Positions 13,813-17,096 of a stretch of DNA of 17,096 bases are shown in pieces. Source of the stretch: Clostridiaceae bacterium (lineage in GTDB: Bacteria > Bacillota > Clostridia > Oscillospirales > Acutalibacteraceae); NCBI GenBank assembly GCA_904501675.1, contig CAJGCL010000034.1:1-17096 (forward strand), written 5' to 3'. Position 1 is the stretch's first letter; the number at the start of each line of letters is the position of its first letter. Below the pieces are notes generated by a model. That model was not told the origin of the DNA. It worked only from the letters and a program-made list of their open reading frames with translations, and made no database searches. Both the position numbers and the translations under genes were made by a program.

Positions 13813-15042
13813 TCAACCGAGAGATGTACCGATGATTCTGAGAATCAAGTTAATGTATTCAAAGATAACAAGAAGGAAGTGGTAGTTAGCAAAAGCTGTA
13901 TTGAAACCAGCTGAGTTGTGAACATCTTTTGTGAGAGTTGCGCCACAATCCTGGCAAGTTGAGGAAGCTGTACCATTACCAACGAATGATGCGTCATCGT
14001 TTGATGTCCATTTCTGAACAGGATTTCCATCTTTGTCAACAACAGGATTACCCTTTTCATCAAGAAGAATTTCAGGATTGTGTTCTTCTGCATCACGAGC
14101 TTCGCCACAACCATTACAAACAATAGCATGGTAACCACGCTTATTGTCAGTGTATTTATCTGTAGTGATACATACAGGACCATCTGACCAGTCGTGAGAA
14201 ACTACTACAGGTAAGGTTGAGAGATGGTGTCCGAAAAAGTATGTAACAACTGCTTTTGTTCCTTCAGGAATTCTCTCACTTCTATCAGGAAGGGTTGTAA
14301 ACATATGTGAAGTAGAAGAACCATATGTAACAGTACCTGAACGACCTATAGTTGTAGTTACTGCAACTTGTGTACCATCAAGTTCAACCATCTCTGAATC
14401 AAGGTAAACTTTCTTTTGGGGAACAAATGTTGGAGAGATGCTTTTTATCGCAGGAAATTCAGCAAGATTCTCAGTGGTGGATTCCGTTGTAGGAATCGGA
14501 AGTGAATCTGCAGCTCCGCCAATAAGACCGCCTATCACACCTAAATCACCCAAGTCAGGTGGTGAGGAAAAGCCCTTTACTGATACGGTGTAATTAAGTT
14601 CACCAAGAATATCAGCATCGGTAAAATCGATTTTGAATGTTACATAAATTTCAATAGGATCTCTTTTTTGTCCCTCAGGGAAAGCCATATATTCAAAGAA
14701 AGGGTTTATTGATGATTCGTCATCCGGATTTTCATCCACATAATTTTCATCGTATGTAATACGCTCAAAACCTTGCTTTTGTGCCTGGATTTTTAGAATT
14801 TCAACTGTGTAGTCAACTGAAGAACCGTCTAAAGCAACTGTGTTTTTATCGTCTATGGTTACATCAACACTAAAATCGGCACCATCAGCGCTGGTAAGAC
14901 GATGGTTTGCAGATATAGGAACATAAACTTCTTTTGTATAGGAAAGTTCAGGAGTTGGAGCAGGCTCTTCGGCAGAAACACAAACACTTGCAAAGCTAAA
15001 AAGCATAACCGCAACAAGAACAATTGATAATAATTTTTTCAT
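13813..15042 (-). CDS. Secreted cell-surface protein with paired CxxC...H motifs and C-terminal hydrophobic tail
   Basis: The 409-residue protein has a clear signal peptide (1-24, cleaved after VSA), then a beta-rich region with two possible Ig-like parts (about 34-160 and 205-283) joined by a glycine/threonine-rich linker around 160-195. Two half-sites follow: C309-NG-C312 with H321, and C363-QD-C366 with H375, which look like a split zinc-ribbon or redox motif. A hydrophobic segment (about 386-404) ends the protein; there is no LPxTG sorting signal. It is the second gene of a unit with a smaller paralogue 15 bases upstream that has the same order of parts; the AAGGAGG ribosome binding site overlaps the stop region of that gene. 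I do not recognise a named family. Function unknown; metal binding and membrane or wall attachment are inferred. Confidence 0.85.
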   Translation of the reverse strand: MKKLLSIVLVAVMLFSFASVCVSAEEPAPTPELSYTKEVYVPISANHRLTSADGADFSVDVTIDDKNTVALDGSSVDYTVEILKIQAQKQGFERITYDENYVDENPDDESSINPFFEYMAFPEGQKRDPIEIYVTFKIDFTDADILGELNYTVSVKGFSSPPDLGDLGVIGGLIGGAADSLPIPTTESTTENLAEFPAIKSISPTFVPQKKVYLDSEMVELDGTQVAVTTTIGRSGTVTYGSSTSHMFTTLPDRSERIPEGTKAVVTYFFGHHLSTLPVVVSHDWSDGPVCITTDKYTDNKRGYHAIVCNGCGEARDAEEHNPEILLDEKGNPVVDKDGNPVQKWTSNDDASFVGNGTASSTCQDCGATLTKDVHNSAGFNTAFANYHFLLVIFEYINLILRIIGTSLG

Positions 15043-15057
15043 TGTATTTCAGCCTCC

Positions 15058-15711
15058 TTATTTTATTCCTACTAACATTTGGACGAGAGAAACGAGAACG
15101 ACATCAATAATATATTTTATAAGTTCCTCTGTTTTTGTTAAGTTACCTGTAAAAATAGATTCAAACTTGTGTGAACCTTCAATGTTTACTGTGATTTTTT
15201 CGTGGCAATCTTCGCAGACACCAGTTTTGGTTTGCTCAATAAATAAACCACCATCATCATTAGGAATATATTCCTTAACATTGTGTGCAGTAAATGTTGT
15301 CTCGTCAATAATTGCGCATCCAAGGCAACGTTTGCCGTGATAGTTGTTATCTAAGTATGTGTATTCACCCCATACGTGAGATACTTCTACCGGGATTGAG
15401 CCAACCTTAATTTCCGCAGTTTTATCAACATCGATGACTACCTTGTAGTAAACATCAACTGATGTTCCAACCGTAAGTTTTTCATTAAGTCCGGGAACGA
15501 ACTTGAAATTATCGTCGATAGGAGAATATGGAATCTCTTTACCGTCGATGGTAATAACAAGACCCTGTGGGTTGAAATACTCACAGTCTGTGTATGCTGT
15601 TTTAATTGGACCGCTTACGATAGCTTCGTCAGCTGCAGAAGCACCGAATGAAAGGGTCGCAAGAAGCATAACTGCTACAAGTAAAACAGCAAGTGCTTTT
15701 TTTGCTTTCAT
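15058..15711 (-). CDS. Smaller secreted paralogue with CxxC...H motifs and hydrophobic tail
   Basis: The 217-residue protein has a signal peptide (1-26, ending ASA), one beta-rich domain (about 30-112), a VEVSHVWGEYTYLDNNYH stretch (107-125), then C129-LG-C132 with H143 and C166-ED-C169 with H181, and a hydrophobic C-terminus (about 195-216). The order and the shared SH-W...DN...H...C-GC...H wording make it a diverged paralogue of the next gene, lacking that gene's second beta region. The in-frame ATG at 15726 is rejected because it lies in the ribosome binding site; GGAGG precedes the ATG at 15711 by eight bases. It is the first gene of the unit, with a consensus promoter and a leader hairpin. 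Function unknown. Confidence 0.83.
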   Translation of the reverse strand: MKAKKALAVLLVAVMLLATLSFGASAADEAIVSGPIKTAYTDCEYFNPQGLVITIDGKEIPYSPIDDNFKFVPGLNEKLTVGTSVDVYYKVVIDVDKTAEIKVGSIPVEVSHVWGEYTYLDNNYHGKRCLGCAIIDETTFTAHNVKEYIPNDDGGLFIEQTKTGVCEDCHEKITVNIEGSHKFESIFTGNLTKTEELIKYIIDVVLVSLVQMLVGIK

Positions 15712-15735
15712 GATAAATTCCTCCATAATGCATAT

Positions 15736-15750
15736 TAGTAGACACTACTA
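15736..15750 (-). promoter_or_regulatory. Leader hairpin of the surface-protein operon
   Basis: TAGTAG (15736-15741) pairs with CTACTA (15745-15750) around a three-base loop, right after the predicted transcription start and before the GGAGG ribosome binding site. No T run follows; it may stabilise the 5' end of the message. Confidence 0.4.
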
Positions 15751-15758
15751 GTGATGCT

Positions 15759-15787
15759 ATTATAACACAAAGATTTCCAAATGTAAA
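15759..15787 (-). promoter_or_regulatory. Sigma-A promoter of the surface-protein operon
   Basis: On the minus strand TTTACA (15787-15782), 17 bases and a perfect TATAAT (15764-15759) form a strong promoter. An NrdR-like box (15789-15804) lies directly upstream of its -35. Confidence 0.88.
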
Positions 15788-15788
15788 T

Positions 15789-15804
15789 ACACAAAATATA
15801 GTGT
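15789..15804. promoter_or_regulatory. NrdR-like box in the nrdG/surface-protein divergent region
   Basis: ACACAAAATATAGTGT matches the NrdR box consensus ACACwATATAtwGTGT at 15 of 16 positions. A degenerate second copy with a good right half (TTGTGT) starts exactly 31 bases further at 15820-15835, the spacing known for paired NrdR boxes. It lies 76 bases before the nrdG -35 and one base from the -35 of the divergent surface-protein promoter. Confidence 0.65.
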
Positions 15805-15880
15805 TTTTATTATATATAATGTATAAAAATTGTGTTTTTCTTAAAAAAGTGGAAATTTAAGGTAATTTTCATAAATCAGG

Positions 15881-15909
15881 TTGACTTGTAAAAAAAGTGT
15901 TATTATAAT
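15881..15909 (+). promoter_or_regulatory. Sigma-A promoter of nrdG
   Basis: TTGACT (15881-15886), 17 bases and TATAAT (15904-15909). The leader of about 70 bases contains a small hairpin AATCTG/CAGATT (15949-15963) and the ribosome binding site TAGGAG. Confidence 0.88.
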
Positions 15910-15983
15910 TTTCTTGAATTTATTTAGAGTCGGAAAAGGATTATCTGAAATCTGATTCAGATTCGTTTGACTAGGAGTTTGTT

Positions 15984-16673
15984 ATGTTTATTAAAGGTTT
16001 TCAGAAACTTACTTTATTGGATTTTCCGGGTAAAACTGCCTGTACTGTTTTTACAGGCGGATGTAATTTCCGTTGCCCTTTTTGCCATAATGCTTTGCTC
16101 GTTACAGATATGGATGATGCACAGTATACAGAGGAAGAAATTTTTGAGCATCTTGAAAAGCGCAAAAATGTTCTTGATGGTGTAGCTGTAACAGGTGGAG
16201 AGCCGCTTTTGCAAAAGGATATTGAAAGGTTTCTGTATGAAATAAAAGATAAAGGTTATGCTGTAAAGCTTGATACAAACGGTAGCTTCCCTGAAAAGCT
16301 TAAGGATATTCTTTCTTTAGGCCTTGCGGATTACGTTGCAATGGATATAAAAAATTGCAAGGAACGCTATGCAGAAACAATCGGTGTGAAGAATTTTGAT
16401 TTACAACCTGTTGAAGAAAGTATAGAGCTTTTACGCAATAGCGGAGTGGATTATGAATTCCGCACTACTGTTACACAAAACTTTCATACAATAGATGATA
16501 TAGAAAAGCTTGCTATGTGGATAGAGGGAACCCCTAAATATTTCCTTCAGAATTTTGTGGATTCAGGAAGCCTTATTGATTCTGCGTGTAAAGGTGTTTC
16601 TAAAAGCGAAATGAACGAGATGCTTGAAAAAGTAAAGATATATATACCAAACGCTCAGCTACGAGGTATATAA
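15984..16673 (+). CDS. nrdG: Anaerobic ribonucleotide reductase activating protein (radical SAM)
   Basis: The 229-residue protein makes the glycyl radical in the class III ribonucleotide reductase by cleaving S-adenosylmethionine. The radical SAM cluster motif is C27-NFR-C31-PF-C34 in TGGCNFRCPFCHN, preceded by FQKLTLLDFPGKTACTVF (6-23), and followed by the SAM-binding VTGGEPLLQ. The LLDFPG N-terminus and the length of about 230 residues fit the NrdG2 subgroup rather than the shorter E. coli-type NrdG. The start ATG has TAGGAG eight bases upstream. The substrate enzyme nrdD begins 314 bases downstream, with its own promoter and several NrdR-like boxes between, so the two are regulated separately but probably together by NrdR. 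Confidence 0.93.
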   Translation: MFIKGFQKLTLLDFPGKTACTVFTGGCNFRCPFCHNALLVTDMDDAQYTEEEIFEHLEKRKNVLDGVAVTGGEPLLQKDIERFLYEIKDKGYAVKLDTNGSFPEKLKDILSLGLADYVAMDIKNCKERYAETIGVKNFDLQPVEESIELLRNSGVDYEFRTTVTQNFHTIDDIEKLAMWIEGTPKYFLQNFVDSGSLIDSACKGVSKSEMNEMLEKVKIYIPNAQLRGI

Positions 16674-16703
16674 GAGCTGTATATAATATGTATTGAGATT
16701 TTT

Positions 16704-16750
16704 TGCCACCATATATTGTGTCGATACCACAATATATAGTGGCAGTTTTT
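16704..16750 (+). terminator. Hairpin after nrdG, possible terminator built from two NrdR-like boxes
   Basis: TGCCACCATATATTGTG (16704-16720) pairs with CACAATATATAGTGGCA (16728-16744) with one C-A mismatch and a seven-base loop, followed by GTTTTTATG. It lies 30 bases after the nrdG stop. The T run is short, so termination may be partial. Confidence 0.6.
16706..16742. promoter_or_regulatory. Two NrdR-like boxes, 21 bases apart
   Basis: CCACCATATATTGTGT (16706-16721) and CCACAATATATAGTGG (16727-16742) each match the NrdR box consensus at 14 of 16 positions. Their start-to-start distance of 21 is two helical turns, so they lie on the same face of the DNA. Confidence 0.6.
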
Positions 16751-16832
16751 ATGATAAATCCCAACATAAAGTAAAAATGCACAAAACGAACAACATATAT
16801 ATGTGAATGTTTGCTATATTTTAACAAAATGG

Positions 16833-16848
16833 GCGCAATATCTTGTGT
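16833..16848. promoter_or_regulatory. NrdR-like box, distal site of nrdD
   Basis: GCGCAATATCTTGTGT matches the NrdR consensus at 13 of 16 positions. It starts 41 bases, about four helical turns, upstream of the proximal box. Confidence 0.6.
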
Positions 16849-16873
16849 TGAGGCGGAAAATATTTTACTTTCG

Positions 16874-16889
16874 GCACAATATATTGTGT
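16874..16889. promoter_or_regulatory. NrdR box, proximal site of nrdD
   Basis: GCACAATATATTGTGT matches the NrdR consensus at 15 of 16 positions and contains a perfect 14-bp palindrome, CACAATATATTGTG. It ends seven bases before the nrdD -35, where a bound repressor would block RNA polymerase. Confidence 0.82.
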
Positions 16890-16896
16890 TTTCGGG

Positions 16897-16925
16897 TTGA
16901 CAATAGCTATTTTATCTGCTATTAT
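16897..16925 (+). promoter_or_regulatory. Sigma-A promoter of nrdD
   Basis: A consensus TTGACA (16897-16902), 17 bases and TATTAT (16920-16925). The leader holds a nine-bp hairpin GACGGAGGC/GCCTCTGTC (16937-16945 with 16951-16959) and the ribosome binding site AGAGGGAG. Confidence 0.87.
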
Positions 16926-16987
16926 CATTTAGCAGAGACGGAGGCGCGATGCCTCTGTCAGAAAATTTATAAGAAAGAGGGAGAACT

Positions 16988-17096
16988 ATGTATCAGGTAA
17001 TTAAACGTGATGGTAAAATTGCAGATTTTAATATTGAAAAAATTGCTATTGCTATCAAACAGGCTTTTGAAGCATGTAATAAACAGTATAACGACA
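16988..17096 (+). CDS. nrdD: Anaerobic ribonucleoside-triphosphate reductase, N-terminal ATP-cone (partial)
   Basis: The last 36 codons start at an ATG with AGAGGGAG five bases upstream and continue open to the window end. The encoded start, MYQVIKRDGKIADFNIEKI, is the beginning of an ATP-cone, the allosteric nucleotide-binding domain at the N-terminus of ribonucleotide reductases. An ATP-cone alone could also begin a class I or II enzyme or NrdR, but nrdG just upstream and the NrdR boxes point to the class III catalytic subunit NrdD. The glycyl-radical domain lies beyond the window. Confidence 0.85.
   Translation, partial: MYQVIKRDGKIADFNIEKIAIAIKQAFEACNKQYND

Larger units (their letters stand above)
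16674..16987. other. nrdG-nrdD intergenic regulatory region
   Basis: These 314 bases hold no credible gene. They contain a large hairpin made of two NrdR-like boxes, a weaker palindrome at 16791-16806, two more boxes upstream of the nrdD promoter, the promoter itself and a leader hairpin. Confidence 0.7.

Noticed and set aside
13845..14183. 112-codon frame overlapping the larger surface-protein gene on the same strand
   Set aside because: Out-of-frame shadow of a gene with clear signal peptide, start and conserved motifs.

Overview
The window looks like chromosomal DNA from a low-GC, anaerobic Gram-positive bacterium of the class Clostridia, probably a gut member of the Oscillospiraceae/Ruminococcaceae type. 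The reasons are AT-rich intergenic DNA, strong AGGAG-type ribosome binding sites, near-consensus sigma-A promoters with 17-bp spacers, an oxygen-sensitive class III ribonucleotide reductase system (nrdD/nrdG), a UPF0371/DUF1846 protein, an ECF-type vitamin uptake protein and a Noc/ParB-like protein beside rsmG. The placement is inferred; no rRNA or other marker settles it. No tRNA, rRNA, CRISPR array, transposase or phage gene was seen.

Layout. 1-776 (minus): 5'-complete but truncated multi-pass membrane protein. 852-2336 (minus): a HAD hydrolase fused to a PHP phosphoesterase. 2398-2664 (minus): a small tail-anchored protein. 2665-3195: AT-rich gap ending in the ogg promoter. 3217-4032 (plus): 8-oxoguanine DNA glycosylase. 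4077-5049 (minus): a DUF4430 lipoprotein and an overlapping ECF S-component, headed by a cobalamin riboswitch at about 5120-5273, so this is probably a B12/corrinoid uptake unit. 5339-6838 (minus): UPF0371/DUF1846 protein. 7020-10140 (plus): cytoplasmic GH31 glycosidase followed after one base by rsmG. 10266-11099 (plus): Noc/ParB-like protein. 11451-13735 (plus): prfB (no programmed frameshift) and malic enzyme, two bases apart. 13813-15711 (minus): two paralogous secreted proteins with paired CxxC...H motifs and hydrophobic C-terminal tails. 15984-16673 (plus): nrdG. 16988-end (plus): start of nrdD.

Most transcription units are closed by clear intrinsic terminators, three of them shared by or serving minus-strand genes at convergent junctions.

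Two regulatory stories stand out. A cobalamin riboswitch ties an otherwise unassigned lipoprotein/ECF pair to corrinoid uptake. The nrd region carries a set of palindromes matching the NrdR box, four or five of them between nrdG and nrdD at spacings close to whole helical turns and one at the divergent nrdG/surface-protein promoter region. The most novel protein-level candidate is the tandem pair of secreted CxxC...H proteins, whose promoter lies against an NrdR-type box.
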